A DNA stretch of 64,000 nt from Bradyrhizobium sp. WD16 (GTDB taxonomy: Bacteria; Pseudomonadota; Alphaproteobacteria; Rhizobiales; Xanthobacteraceae), in the NCBI RefSeq assembly GCF_024181725.1, contig NZ_CP028908.1, positions 5,881,180 through 5,945,179 on the forward strand, read 5' to 3'. Position numbers and translations under genes: made by a program. Below are positions 46,956 to 55,694 of the stretch, piece by piece. The stretch's first letter is position 1. Each line of letters opens with the position of its first letter. The notes beneath the pieces are model-generated. The model searched no databases and was not told the DNA's origin. It saw nothing but the letters and a program-made list of their open reading frames with translations.

Positions 46956-47504
46956 GTGGTTAGTATCGCACTCACGGCGGAGCAGATCCGCAGCGCCCCG
47001 CCCGAAGTACGGCAATGGATTGAACGCGAAGTCGCCGCTGCGTTCGGCTGGCCGGTGAAGCCCGATGAGCCCGAGGCGGCGCCGGCCCATCTGGTGTCGT
47101 GCAGCGCCAATGATGCCGCGTCGATTCTGGCGCAGATCCAGGGCGTTCTGCCGGCAATGAATGTCTTCTTCGAGTTCGGCCGCCAGGGCTCCATGGTGCC
47201 GCAGAGCCGGGTCGAAGCCTTCCGCCTGATCGACATCGCCCACAACACCCGCCTGCAGAATGTCGGGCAGGTGATCGGCTGCCTCGACGTCATCACCGAG
47301 GCGCTGCGGCGGATCAAGGACGACACCAGCGCCGCCTTCTGCGGCTTCGATCGCGAGGGCCACTGCATCGTGCCGGTCGAAACCCAGCAGAGCATCTTCC
47401 AGCTCTGGCAGACGGTGATCTCCGGCCAGCAGTTCGGCGCATCGCCGTCGACCCCTGCCGAGCCCGCCGCCGCGACGCCCGCGCAGCCGGCGGTGGCGAT
47501 CTAA
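46956..47504 (+). CDS. Hypothetical protein
   Basis: This protein of about 182 residues begins at a GTG (MVSIALTAEQIRS) 5 bp after a strong GAGGAGG site; an ATG at 46914 is an alternative. It has no signal peptide, an amphipathic helical middle (VEAFRLIDIAHNTRLQNVGQ, VIGCLDVITEALRRIKDDTS) and an Ala/Pro-rich tail. I do not recognise the family. Codon use is like that of the neighbouring genes. Confidence 0.6.
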   Translation: MVSIALTAEQIRSAPPEVRQWIEREVAAAFGWPVKPDEPEAAPAHLVSCSANDAASILAQIQGVLPAMNVFFEFGRQGSMVPQSRVEAFRLIDIAHNTRLQNVGQVIGCLDVITEALRRIKDDTSAAFCGFDREGHCIVPVETQQSIFQLWQTVISGQQFGASPSTPAEPAAATPAQPAVAI

Positions 47505-47609
47505 GCCGGCGGCGGACGATCCGGCTTGCCCGTTCAGTTCGTCCGTCAGCGCTGCGGCCGGTGGCTCGTCTCCGCGCCAATTCAAGACGACTTCTCAAGA
47601 GGACTTCCG

Positions 47610-49214
47610 ATGTTTCGCATCGCATCCGCGCTGGCCGGCATCGGCCTTTTCGTCGCCATCGCGCTCGCTCCATCGCGCGCCGCGGAGGCCTCGTCCGTGG
47701 TGGTGATGACCGACAAGGGCGCGGTACGCGGCGCGATCAACAACGACATGCGCGAATTCAAGGGCATTCCCTATGCCCGGCCGCCGGTCGGCGATCTGCG
47801 CTTTGCCATGCCCGCGGACGCGCTGGTCTGGAGCGGCGAACGCGACGCCACGGCTTTCGGCAGCCCGTGTCCACAGGCCGAGCGCTATGGCATTCCGGAA
47901 TCCAGCGACAACGAGGATTGCCTCTTCATCAACGTCACCGTTCCCAATCGCGATCTCGACCGCAAGCGGCCAGTGCTGGTCTGGATCCATGGCGGCGCCT
48001 TTGTCGGCGGCTCGAGCTCGCTCTATCCGCTCGACGCGTTGGCCCGCTCCGGCGACGCCGTCGTGGTCTCGATGAATTACCGCCTCGGCGTCTTCGGTTT
48101 CGTTGCCCACCCCGGCTTCGACGCCGACCACAATGGCGGCTATGGCCTGGAGGACCAGCGCGCCGCGCTGCGCTGGGTCAAGCGCAACATCGCGGCCTTC
48201 GGCGGCGATCCGGACCGGGTGACGGTGGCCGGCGAATCCGCCGGGGCCGCCGGCGTGTGCATGCATATTCTCGCCCCCGACGAGACCCAGGGGCTGTTCA
48301 GCCAGGCCATCGTCCAGAGCGCGGGCTGCGTCACGCCGCTGCCGACCGTGACCGACGGCGCCAGGATCGGCGAGACGATCGCGGCGAAGCTCGGCTGCAG
48401 CGACGCCCCCACCGCCCTCGCCTGCCTGCGCAAGGTCGCGGTGAAGGACCTGCTTGCCGCCGCCGCCGACGTCGCCGGATCGAGCATCGTCACCTTCCTG
48501 CCGGTGACCGGCACCAGGACCGTGCCGCTGCCCGGCGCGCAGGCCATTCGCGCCGGCAAATTCGTCCATGTCCCCGTGATGATGGGCGGCACGCGCGACG
48601 AGCTACGCCTCTATGTCGCCTATGCGGTGCAAGCCGGCCTGAAGGTGACCGCCGACAACTATGCGGCGACGCTGCGCGAGACCTATGGCGACGACACCGA
48701 CGCCGTCGTCGGCAAATATCCGAGCAGCGCCTATTCCTCGCCGGCCGCCGCGCTCGGCACGGTCTGGTCGGACTTCCGCGCCGATGTCGGCGTCAACAAC
48801 TGCATCTACCTCGAAACCGCCAAGCTGCTGCGCAAATCGGTGCCGGTGTATGAATCCGTCTTCGGCGACCGCGATGCGCCGCCGGTCACCGCCGATCCGG
48901 GCTTCGAAATGGGCGCGGTCCACTCCTCCGAGCTGCCCTATCTGTTTCCGCATTTCGACAACACCACCAGGCTCGCCGGTCCGAACCTGGCGCCCGACTC
49001 GCTGGCGCTCGCCAGGACGATGACGGCCTATTGGACGAGCTTCGTGAATTCCGGCAAGCCGAGCGCGCCCGGCGCCCCGGCGTGGGAGCCGTTCACCGCC
49101 GAGGACAAGGTGATGAACCTCACCCCGCGCCAGCTCGGCGGCTTCGACGCCTCGGCCGCGCATCAGTGTCCGTTCTGGCGCTCGCTCTATCCGTCGGTGC
49201 TGACCCAGCCGTAG
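47610..49214 (+). CDS. Secreted type B carboxylesterase
   Basis: This 534-residue alpha/beta hydrolase is a carboxylesterase of the cholinesterase/para-nitrobenzyl esterase family. A signal peptide (residues 1-22) is followed by FKGIPYARPPVGDLRF, NEDCLFINV, the oxyanion motif VLVWIHGGAFVGG, nucleophile S210 (VAGESAGAAG) and H438 in VHSSELPYLF. The ATG at 47610 has GAGGA upstream. It is expected in the periplasm or outside the cell; substrate unknown. Confidence 0.92.
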   Translation: MFRIASALAGIGLFVAIALAPSRAAEASSVVVMTDKGAVRGAINNDMREFKGIPYARPPVGDLRFAMPADALVWSGERDATAFGSPCPQAERYGIPESSDNEDCLFINVTVPNRDLDRKRPVLVWIHGGAFVGGSSSLYPLDALARSGDAVVVSMNYRLGVFGFVAHPGFDADHNGGYGLEDQRAALRWVKRNIAAFGGDPDRVTVAGESAGAAGVCMHILAPDETQGLFSQAIVQSAGCVTPLPTVTDGARIGETIAAKLGCSDAPTALACLRKVAVKDLLAAAADVAGSSIVTFLPVTGTRTVPLPGAQAIRAGKFVHVPVMMGGTRDELRLYVAYAVQAGLKVTADNYAATLRETYGDDTDAVVGKYPSSAYSSPAAALGTVWSDFRADVGVNNCIYLETAKLLRKSVPVYESVFGDRDAPPVTADPGFEMGAVHSSELPYLFPHFDNTTRLAGPNLAPDSLALARTMTAYWTSFVNSGKPSAPGAPAWEPFTAEDKVMNLTPRQLGGFDASAAHQCPFWRSLYPSVLTQP

Positions 49215-49271
49215 AGCGCGATAGCGACAAACTGATCGCGTCGCGCGACATTACGCGGCGCCTGCGCCGGC

Positions 49272-50273
49272 CTACTCCTTGGCAATGCCGGCCCGCTCGA
49301 TCACCTTGCCCCACTTTTCAATGTCGTCCTTGAGGCGCTGGCCGATCTCTTCCGGCGTGCTGGCCTTCGCTTCGATGCCGAGTTCAAGCGCACGCTTCTT
49401 CAATTCGGGATCGGCGAGCACCTCGCGCAGGGCGCCGTTGAGGGTCTTGATCACCTCCGGCGGCGTGCCCTTGGGGGCGAAGATCGCGTTCCACGACTGG
49501 GCCTCGAAGTCGCCGCCGCCCGCCTCCTTCACCGTCGGCACATCCGGCAGATAGCTGGTGCGCACCGGACCGGACGTCGCCACCGCGATGATCTTCTTGT
49601 CGGCGAGGTGCGAGCGCACCGCCGTGTAATTCTCCACGGCGAGCTGGACGTCGCCGCGCAGCAGCGAGATCAGTACATCCGGCGAGTTGCGGAACGGCAC
49701 GATGGCAAGATCGACGCCAGCGGTTGCATTGAACAACTGCGCCGCGAGATTCTGCGTCGAACCGACATTGATGGTCCCGACATTGAGCTGGCCCGGCTTG
49801 GCCTTCGCCGCCTTGATCAGCTCCGGCAGGGTCTTGTAGCCCGACAGCTCCTGGGTGACGAAGATGAAATCGAAATAGCCCATGCTCGACACCGGCACGA
49901 AGTCGGTGAGCGGATCGAAACCGAGCTTCTTGAACAGCGACACCGAAACGGCGGTGCCGTTGCTGAACAGCGCCAGCGTGTAGCCGTCGGCCGCGGCCGA
50001 CAGCGCCGCGCGCGCCGCGTTGATGCCACCGGCGCCGGGCATGTTCTCGATGATGAAGCGCTGGCCGAGCTTGTCACCGAGCTTCTCCGAGACGAGGCGC
50101 GCAGTCACGTCGGCGACCCCGCCGGCGCCGAACGGAATGATCAACCGCACCGGCCGGCTCGGATAGGCCTGCGCCGAGACCAGCTGCGGCGCCAAGGCCG
50201 TTGCCAGCGCCATCAGCGCCCCGGTCACCGCGCTCCGCCGGCTCACGGCCCATCGCTTCACTCGATCTGTCAT
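49272..50273 (-). CDS. Bug-family tripartite tricarboxylate-type binding protein
   Basis: This 333-residue protein is a TctC/Bug periplasmic binding protein. A signal peptide (RRSAVTGALMALATALAPQL then VSAQA) precedes YPSRPVRLIIPFGAGGVADV, ENMPGAGGINAARAAL and FAPKGTPPEVIKTLNGALRE, all typical of the family. No TctAB permease lies nearby, as is usual for the many orphan Bug proteins. It is convergent with the esterase gene. Confidence 0.93.
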   Translation of the reverse strand: MTDRVKRWAVSRRSAVTGALMALATALAPQLVSAQAYPSRPVRLIIPFGAGGVADVTARLVSEKLGDKLGQRFIIENMPGAGGINAARAALSAAADGYTLALFSNGTAVSVSLFKKLGFDPLTDFVPVSSMGYFDFIFVTQELSGYKTLPELIKAAKAKPGQLNVGTINVGSTQNLAAQLFNATAGVDLAIVPFRNSPDVLISLLRGDVQLAVENYTAVRSHLADKKIIAVATSGPVRTSYLPDVPTVKEAGGGDFEAQSWNAIFAPKGTPPEVIKTLNGALREVLADPELKKRALELGIEAKASTPEEIGQRLKDDIEKWGKVIERAGIAKE

Positions 50274-50443
50274 CTGCCATCCTGTCATATGCGCTGTCGA
50301 AGCCGCGCCATCGCGCCGGGAACATTCGATGCGCCATTCAAACCGCGCGAGGCGGATTGTCAATCGCGCCGCCGCAGACGACAGCCCGCCGCTGCAGATG
50401 TATGTTAACATAACGTCTCGCGCCTCCGGACAGGAGCCCCGCC

Positions 50444-50605
50444 ATGCTGCGCCCCTTTGCCGTCGCCGTCACCTTGTGCGGCATCCTGCCGTCGTCCGCC
50501 GCCGAGGATGGCGCCGGCCACGACGCCCCCGGCCGGCCGCCCGACATCGTCACGATCAATCGCGCCCACGGCGCTTTTCGAGTTCTCTGCAAAATCGACC
50601 GGTGA
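50444..50605 (+). CDS. Short secreted peptide or truncated gene
   Basis: This 53-codon frame starts with a signal-peptide-like stretch (MLRPFAVAVTLCGILPSSAA, then EDGAGHDAP) and has CAGGAG about 10 bp upstream. It stops after RVLCKIDR. It may be the truncated start of a secreted protein rather than a complete gene; no family is recognised. Confidence 0.4.
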   Translation: MLRPFAVAVTLCGILPSSAAEDGAGHDAPGRPPDIVTINRAHGAFRVLCKIDR

Positions 50606-50612
50606 ATCGGGG

Positions 50613-51140
50613 ATGCCCGGCGCCTCCATAAGGCTGTGCGGGGACTGCACCCTTTGTTGCAAGGTCATGGCCATTGAAGAACTCGCAAAGCCGATCAGCA
50701 CCTGGTGCTCACGCTGTAAGCCCGGGCGGGGCTGCCTCGTTTACGAGGATCGGCCAAGTGAGTGTCGAGCCTTCAATTGCCTTTGGCTGCTTGACGAGCG
50801 GTTCGGCCCGCACTGGCAGCCGAGCAAATCAAAACTCGTTCTGACAACCTCCGAAGACGGGATTGAGATCAGATGTGATCCAGGCTTTCCGGATGCCTGG
50901 CGCAGGGCGCCTCTCCGCAGCGAGATACATAGATTAGCTACAGGTGCGCAAGAAAACGGTATGACCGTTCTCGTCATCGTCGGTAGACATATGACACTGG
51001 TGACTCCCGGTCGTGAGTTCGACCTCGGCGTCGTCCGCCCAGACGAACGGATCGTCCGTGAGATGGACGGCAACGAGGTGGTCGGCGCGGCGGTCGTCAA
51101 CGCATCCGACGTCATCGGAACGCCCGCCAGGGACTTGTGA
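50613..51140 (+). CDS. Cysteine-rich YkgJ-like (zinc/iron-chelating domain) protein
   Basis: This 175-residue protein opens with CGDCTLCCKVMAIEEL and continues with CSRCKPGRGCLVYEDRPSEC then RAFNC, which is the cysteine spacing of the CxxCxxCC family (YkgJ/zinc or iron-chelating proteins). The C-terminal half has no recognised domain. The base composition seems lower in GC than the flanking genes, which may indicate transfer. Function is unknown beyond probable metal binding. Confidence 0.7.
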   Translation: MPGASIRLCGDCTLCCKVMAIEELAKPISTWCSRCKPGRGCLVYEDRPSECRAFNCLWLLDERFGPHWQPSKSKLVLTTSEDGIEIRCDPGFPDAWRRAPLRSEIHRLATGAQENGMTVLVIVGRHMTLVTPGREFDLGVVRPDERIVREMDGNEVVGAAVVNASDVIGTPARDL

Positions 51141-51227
51141 CGCCATGCCCGCAATTTGGAGAACATGCGGATCGCGGGTCGCTGCCGGCGACGCCGACCC
51201 TCGTCATGCTCGGCAGCGTCTGAGCGA

Positions 51228-52652
51228 TCATCCCTTGATGCAGATCAGCGGCCGCAGCCGCGCCACCCGCCTGGCGAGGCCGGCATGCTCGGCCGCGGCG
51301 ACCACGGCGCCGACATCCTTGTAGGCGCCGGGCGCCTCCTCGGCGACGCCGCGGCTCGACGGGCTGCGGATCACGATGCCGCGCGCCGCGAGATCGTCGA
51401 CGATCTTGCGGCCGCTCCACTGCCGCAGGGCAGCATGCCGCGACATCGCCCGGCCGGCGCCGTGGCAAGCCGACGACCAGGCCTTCTGCTCGCTCGTGGC
51501 CTCGCCGGCGAGAATGTAGGATCCCGTTCCCATGCTGCCGCCGATCAGCACCGGCTGGCCGACGGCGCGCAGCGCGGCGGGCAGCCCCTCGTGGCCCGGA
51601 CCGAATGCCCGCGTCGCGCCCTTGCGATGCACGAACAATTCGCGACGCCTGCCGCCCACCCGATGCATCTCCGCCTTGCAGGTGTTGTGCGAAACGTCGA
51701 ACAACAAATCGAGCGCGTTGTTCGGGAAGAAATGCGCAAAGACGCGGCGGGCGTAATGGCCGAGGATCTCGCGGTTCGCCAGCGCGCAGTTGACCGCCGC
51801 CCGCATCGCGCCGAGATAGCGCTGGCCGAGCTCGGAGCGGATCGGCGCGCAGGCGAGCTCGCGGTCGGGCAGGACGATGCCGGCGGCCGGCGCCGCCATC
51901 TCCTGCAGGAATTCAGTGCCGATCTGGTGACCGAGGCCGCGCGAGCCGCAATGGATGGTGACGACGACCTCGTTCTCGACGAGGCCGAAGGCCCTGGCGG
52001 CCGGCACGTCGACAATCTCGGCGATCGCCTGGACTTCGAGATAATGATTGCCCGAGCCGAGCGTGCCCATCTCCCGGCGTTGCCGTTCCCGCCCCCGCTC
52101 GGACACAGCGCCCGGCGCGGCGCCGGCCATCATGCCGCCCTCCTCGATCCGCTCCAGATCCCGCGCCTCGCCGAGGCCGCGGGCGACCGCCCATCGCGCC
52201 CCCTCGCCCAGCATCGCCGCCATCTCCGCGTCGTCGAGGATGAGCGCGCCGGTGCTGCCCAAGCCAGCCGGGATCTGCCGGTACAGCGACTCCGCCAGCG
52301 ACTGCTGCAACGGCATGACCTGGTCGACAGTGAGGCCGGTCAGCATCGTGCGCACGCCGCAGGAGATATCGAAACCGACCCCGCCGGCCGAGACGATACC
52401 GCCATGATCCGGATCGAAGGCGGCCACGCCGCCGATGGGAAAGCCGTAGCCCCAATGGGCATCCGGCATGGCATAGGCGGCCTCGACGATGCCCGGCAGG
52501 GTGGCGACATTGGCCGCCTGGACGAAGACCTTGTCGTCCATGCCGCGGATCAGCGTCTCGTCGGCATAGATGATCGCCGGAACGCGCATCGCGCCCTCAG
52601 GCTCGATGCGCCAGGTCGTGGCGTCGACACGGGTCAGCCGCTGTGGATCCAT
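51228..52652 (-). CDS. rtcB: RNA-splicing ligase RtcB
   Basis: This 474-residue protein is the GTP-dependent RNA ligase RtcB, which joins 3'-phosphate or 2',3'-cyclic phosphate RNA ends to 5'-OH ends. Metal and GTP sites are visible in GGVGFDISCGVR, SGNHYLEVQ, HCGSRGLGHQIG, SHNTCKAE, the guanylylated-histidine region CHGAGRAMSR and VHRKGATRA. The start at 52652 has AAGGAGG upstream. Archease, its usual partner, is found as a remnant just upstream (52847-52912) and as a complete gene at 55857-56309. Confidence 0.95.
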   Translation of the reverse strand: MDPQRLTRVDATTWRIEPEGAMRVPAIIYADETLIRGMDDKVFVQAANVATLPGIVEAAYAMPDAHWGYGFPIGGVAAFDPDHGGIVSAGGVGFDISCGVRTMLTGLTVDQVMPLQQSLAESLYRQIPAGLGSTGALILDDAEMAAMLGEGARWAVARGLGEARDLERIEEGGMMAGAAPGAVSERGRERQRREMGTLGSGNHYLEVQAIAEIVDVPAARAFGLVENEVVVTIHCGSRGLGHQIGTEFLQEMAAPAAGIVLPDRELACAPIRSELGQRYLGAMRAAVNCALANREILGHYARRVFAHFFPNNALDLLFDVSHNTCKAEMHRVGGRRRELFVHRKGATRAFGPGHEGLPAALRAVGQPVLIGGSMGTGSYILAGEATSEQKAWSSACHGAGRAMSRHAALRQWSGRKIVDDLAARGIVIRSPSSRGVAEEAPGAYKDVGAVVAAAEHAGLARRVARLRPLICIKG

Positions 52653-52742
52653 GCGTTCCTCCTTGCCGCCAGCCCCTGGTTCCAAAATTCGCGCGACCGT
52701 TGCGGCAGATTGCGGACACAATCTTCGAAAATGCCGGCCGTC

Positions 52743-52845
52743 GAGCGTTTTCGCGCAAAGTGAGCGCCGGCTCGCGTGAAGAAAACACCTCAAAATAAGG
52801 CGCTGGAGCTTCCACTTCGGTTCCATCGGAGCGGAAAATGCTCCG
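52743..52845. repeat. Dispersed GC-rich repeat (TCGCGTGAAGAAAAC type)
   Basis: The core GAGCGTTTTCGCGCAAAGTG continues as AGCGCCGGCTCGCGTGAAGA and then AAACACCTCAAAA. The same repeat is seen at 55628-55694 and in reverse at 62673-62768. It is a type of intergenic repeat common in Bradyrhizobium-like genomes, to my knowledge. Here it lies between the rtcB start and the archease remnant. Confidence 0.6.
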
Positions 52846-52846
52846 G

Positions 52847-52912
52847 ACGTCAACGACGCAGCCCGCCGGCCGGGCGCCGCGATCATCGGCGGCGGCCTTC
52901 GGCGCGGTGCCG
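52847..52912 (-). pseudogene. Archease C-terminal remnant
   Basis: Read on the minus strand this stretch encodes AADDRGARPAGCVVDV, which matches the end of the complete archease ([16 protein letters not shown]) encoded at 55857-56309. The nucleotide match starts at the same GACG...GACGACGCAGCC sequence. It is cut on its upstream side by an IS3-type remnant (52913-53051). It shows that an archease copy once stood directly upstream of rtcB. Confidence 0.75.
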
Positions 52913-53051
52913 CCACTTTGGCCTTGAAGGCCGGTGTCTGGTTCCCGCGTGTTCTTCTGGTCGCTGTCGCTCCTGATACGCAGGCATAGCGTGCGCGCCG
53001 TCAGGCAGCAACGCCACTTAGCACCCTGTGTAGATTTCCGGAGGCGGCTCA
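52913..53051 (-). mobile_element. IS3-family remnant (orfA start and one end)
   Basis: These 139 bp resemble the orfA end of the complete IS at 40715-41992. Shared pieces are GCCTTGAAGGCCGGTG (coding AFKAKVA on the minus strand), GTCAGGCAG, CCACTTA and AGATTTCCGG, ending in CTCA as the IS end does. The rest of the element is gone. It borders the archease remnant on one side and the decarboxylase/acetyltransferase insert on the other. Confidence 0.8.
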
Positions 53052-53319
53052 GACGTCGACGATCGCGCGTGGTTCCGCCGAACATGACGCGCCGACATTG
53101 CAGGTCGTTTGCGCGCGTTCCGACATTTCGTTCCTTCCCGACTACTTTCGAGGCCGCCTGGTGCAAGCTTGGCTGAGATGAATCGGCGTATTGTGTAACG
53201 ACAAGCTTCATCGCCGTCGACGTTTCAACTTGGCGCGAACTCGTCGATGTCAAAAATGCTTCGCAACGACGTGCTCTATTTGCTCGAGTCCTACTGCATC
53301 TTGGTGAGGTCGTGGTCGT

Positions 53320-53961
53320 ATGACAGATACAGATAAGATCATCGTTCGTGCCGCCTCATCCCCGGCAGATTTCGGCGCTGTATGGGAGACACTTGCAGCC
53401 GGCTTCTTCAACGATCCCTTCATCAGCTATGTATTTCCGGATCCGGGCCGTCGCGCCCAGTTTCTGCCGACGTTCTTCTCGATCTACTCCGAAGGGATGC
53501 AAGTGCTGATAGCAGGAGTCTCCGCCGGAGACTGCGACGGCGCGGTGGTGCAGTCCACTCCCGGCAACCTGGATTTGCGCCCGGAAACGCTCAAAGAGGT
53601 GGACGAGAAAGTTCTCGCCTCGTGTGGCCAGGATGCTCCCACCATTGTGAAGGCGATGACTGCGCTGTCGAGCAACCATCCTGACCTGCCGCCTCACTTC
53701 TACCTGTTTTTTATCGCCGTGCGACCGCGGAACCGAGGCCGTACTACCGGGCTGATACTGCTCGATCACCTGGCGGAGCAGTGGGATCGGGAAGGCGCGC
53801 CTACCTACGGCGAGGCATCAACCACCGCCCTCGTGACGCTCTACGAGCGCCGGATCGGCGCCAAGCGGATCAATTCACCCATCTGCATCCCAAACGGACC
53901 AACAGTGTTTCCGATGTTGCGGGAGCCCGGGGCCAAGCCGGCGGTTGGACCGAAGGGTTGA
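53320..53961 (+). CDS. GNAT-type N-acetyltransferase (probable)
   Basis: This 213-residue protein resembles GNAT acetyltransferases: FFNDPFISYVFPDPGRR near the start, AVRPRNRGRTTGLILLDHLA for the acetyl-CoA loop and PTYGEASTTALVTLYERRIG at the end. The loop has RGRTTG in place of the usual RGxGxG, so cofactor binding is not certain. It lies 42 bp before a PLP-dependent decarboxylase on the same strand and may acetylate the amine that enzyme makes; this is inference. The region is visibly less GC-rich than its surroundings, suggesting transfer. Confidence 0.75.
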   Translation: MTDTDKIIVRAASSPADFGAVWETLAAGFFNDPFISYVFPDPGRRAQFLPTFFSIYSEGMQVLIAGVSAGDCDGAVVQSTPGNLDLRPETLKEVDEKVLASCGQDAPTIVKAMTALSSNHPDLPPHFYLFFIAVRPRNRGRTTGLILLDHLAEQWDREGAPTYGEASTTALVTLYERRIGAKRINSPICIPNGPTVFPMLREPGAKPAVGPKG

Positions 53962-54003
53962 CGGTCGACGACCTGAAAGGCCGTTTGGTAGAGGAAGGCC
54001 AGA

Positions 54004-55386
54004 ATGACTGAGGAAGCTCTGCTCGAACTGACGAAGAAAAAGAACACGTCTTCGCCAAATGACAGAATCAAAGAGCTTTATGCTCGGCTATCGACCCAAC
54101 AACGCGACTTTCTGGGCCTTCAGCTCAGTCAGGCGCTGGATTTTTCATCTCTGGCGCCGTTTCTCAATATACACCTGAACAACCTTGGCGATCCGTTTGT
54201 CTCCAATTGCGCCACCCTGAATACAAGGGAGATGGAGTGCGAAGTCCTGGACCATTTTGCTGGTCTTTGGCACGCTCCCGGCCGGGTCCCGCTCGACCCG
54301 GATTCCTATTGGGGCTTTCTGCTGACCATGGGCGCGACTGAGGGCAACCTCTATGCCTTGTGGAACGCGCGGGATTATCTCGCAGGGGATCCTCTGATGC
54401 ACGGCGGCAGCGGCGAGAAGAACAGGGTGCCCGTGTTGTTTTACAGCGAGGATACACACTACTCGATCACCAAGTGTACTCGCCTGCTGCAACTGGAGAC
54501 TTTTCATAAACTGGGGAATGGCCTGTATCCTGGTCTTTGCCCGATTACCAAGGATGGTCGCTGGCCGGACGGAATCCCGAGCTGCGACGGCTCGATCGAT
54601 CCGAAACACCTCGCCGCGCTGGTCGATTTTTTCGTTGCCCGTGGGTACCCGCCAATCGTCTTCCTCAACGTCGGCACGAGCTTCAAAGGCGCCTATGACG
54701 ACGTCGAGTCGGTCTGGCAAGCTTTGTTGCCGGTTTTCGAACGGCATGGGCTACGGATCCGCGCGACAGAAAATGAGCGACAGGACTACTGGGTGCACAT
54801 CGACGGGGCGTTGGGCGCCGGCTATCTCCCCCATCTCGAGAAAGCGAAGGCGCTCGGACTGACTGAGGAGCGGGTGCCGATCTTCGATTTCCGTTTACCC
54901 TATGTCTCGTCCATCGTGACAAGCGCGCACAAGTGGTTCGGTGCACCATTTCCGAGTGGGGTGTTTATGACCCGCGAAAAGTACCGGCTTAATCCATGTG
55001 CCCAAGCGCAATACGTCGTGACACCGGATTCGACGCTCGCCAGCAGCCGCAACGGCCTCTCAGCTCTGATCCTGTGGTATGCCATCAATAATTCAGTCGG
55101 GGATACGCCGGCGCGCGTGGCGTCCCGTTGCGCCCGTCTTGCGGATTACGCAACGAGGCGCCTCGAGAAAATTCGAGAATGGCATCCTGGCTTTTGGGTG
55201 AAACGCGCATCTGCGTCGCTGGCGGTGCGTTTTCCGACGCCCAGATCGGAGATTTTCGAGAGGTTTGGTCTCAGCGCAGATGGCGGCGCATCACACATTT
55301 TCATCATGCCGCATGTAACCCGCTCCATGGTCGACGCACTGGCGGAGGCGCTCTCGGCGCCGAATGCGTTCGAAGGATGCGTCTAG
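54004..55386 (+). CDS. Group II PLP-dependent decarboxylase, histidine-decarboxylase-like
   Basis: This 460-residue enzyme is a fold-type I PLP decarboxylase. It carries LNNLGDPF and DSYWGFLLTMGATEGNLYAL, H152 in YSEDTHYSITKCTRLLQ (stacks on PLP), D267 in HIDGALGAGY and the PLP lysine K310 in SAHKWFGAPFPSGVF. The DTHYS motif and the TREMECEVLDHFAGLW segment are closest to bacterial and plant histidine decarboxylases, though the protein is about 80 residues longer than the 378-residue type. Substrate remains inferred. Its stop TAG belongs to the CTAG of a type D palindromic element. Confidence 0.85.
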   Translation: MTEEALLELTKKKNTSSPNDRIKELYARLSTQQRDFLGLQLSQALDFSSLAPFLNIHLNNLGDPFVSNCATLNTREMECEVLDHFAGLWHAPGRVPLDPDSYWGFLLTMGATEGNLYALWNARDYLAGDPLMHGGSGEKNRVPVLFYSEDTHYSITKCTRLLQLETFHKLGNGLYPGLCPITKDGRWPDGIPSCDGSIDPKHLAALVDFFVARGYPPIVFLNVGTSFKGAYDDVESVWQALLPVFERHGLRIRATENERQDYWVHIDGALGAGYLPHLEKAKALGLTEERVPIFDFRLPYVSSIVTSAHKWFGAPFPSGVFMTREKYRLNPCAQAQYVVTPDSTLASSRNGLSALILWYAINNSVGDTPARVASRCARLADYATRRLEKIREWHPGFWVKRASASLAVRFPTPRSEIFERFGLSADGGASHIFIMPHVTRSMVDALAEALSAPNAFEGCV

Positions 55387-55460
55387 TGTGGTTTTGGATC
55401 TGACGCGCGTTTGAAGAACTCGCTGCAATGCTGAAACGAGCGTCAGATCCACCGCGCTAG
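55383..55460. repeat. CTAG palindromic element, type D
   Basis: A complete 78-bp type D element with CTAG at both ends (55383-55386 and 55457-55460). The first CTAG gives the stop codon of the decarboxylase gene. The inner arms are GGATCTGACGCGCG and CGAGCGTCAGATCC, with one mismatch. Confidence 0.9.
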
Positions 55461-55627
55461 GCGGACTGTTAGGGCCGAACGCGAGCGCCGGACGCTGACT
55501 CTGCGTGGAGGAAATTTGCAGAGGCAAGTCACTCACTTGCCGCCAGCTCCCTGTTTTGGAAGTTCGTACGGCAACGGCGGCCGCTTCTGGATACGAACTT
55601 CGGAAATGCCGGCGGTCATGCATTTTC

Positions 55628-55694
55628 GAGCGATGTCGACGCCGGTTCGCGTGAAGAAGGCGCGTCACAACAAAAAGCTGGAGCAGAAAGTGCT
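55628..55694. repeat. Dispersed GC-rich repeat (second copy)
   Basis: The sequence GCCGGTTCGCGTGAAGAAGG followed by CGCGTCACAACAAAAAGCTG matches the repeat at 52743-52845. Upstream of it, CTTGCCGCCAGCTCCCTG at about 55538 matches the rtcB leader at about 52660, so a longer segment is duplicated. A type B palindromic element begins at the end of this repeat. Confidence 0.6.

Noticed and set aside
49120..49333. Small open frames between the esterase and the Bug gene
   Set aside because: They overlap the ends of both recognised genes and have arginine-rich shadow composition.
52653..52916. An N-terminal extension of rtcB in frame up to 52916
   Set aside because: The extension crosses a dispersed repeat and the archease remnant; a strong ribosome site supports the start at 52652.
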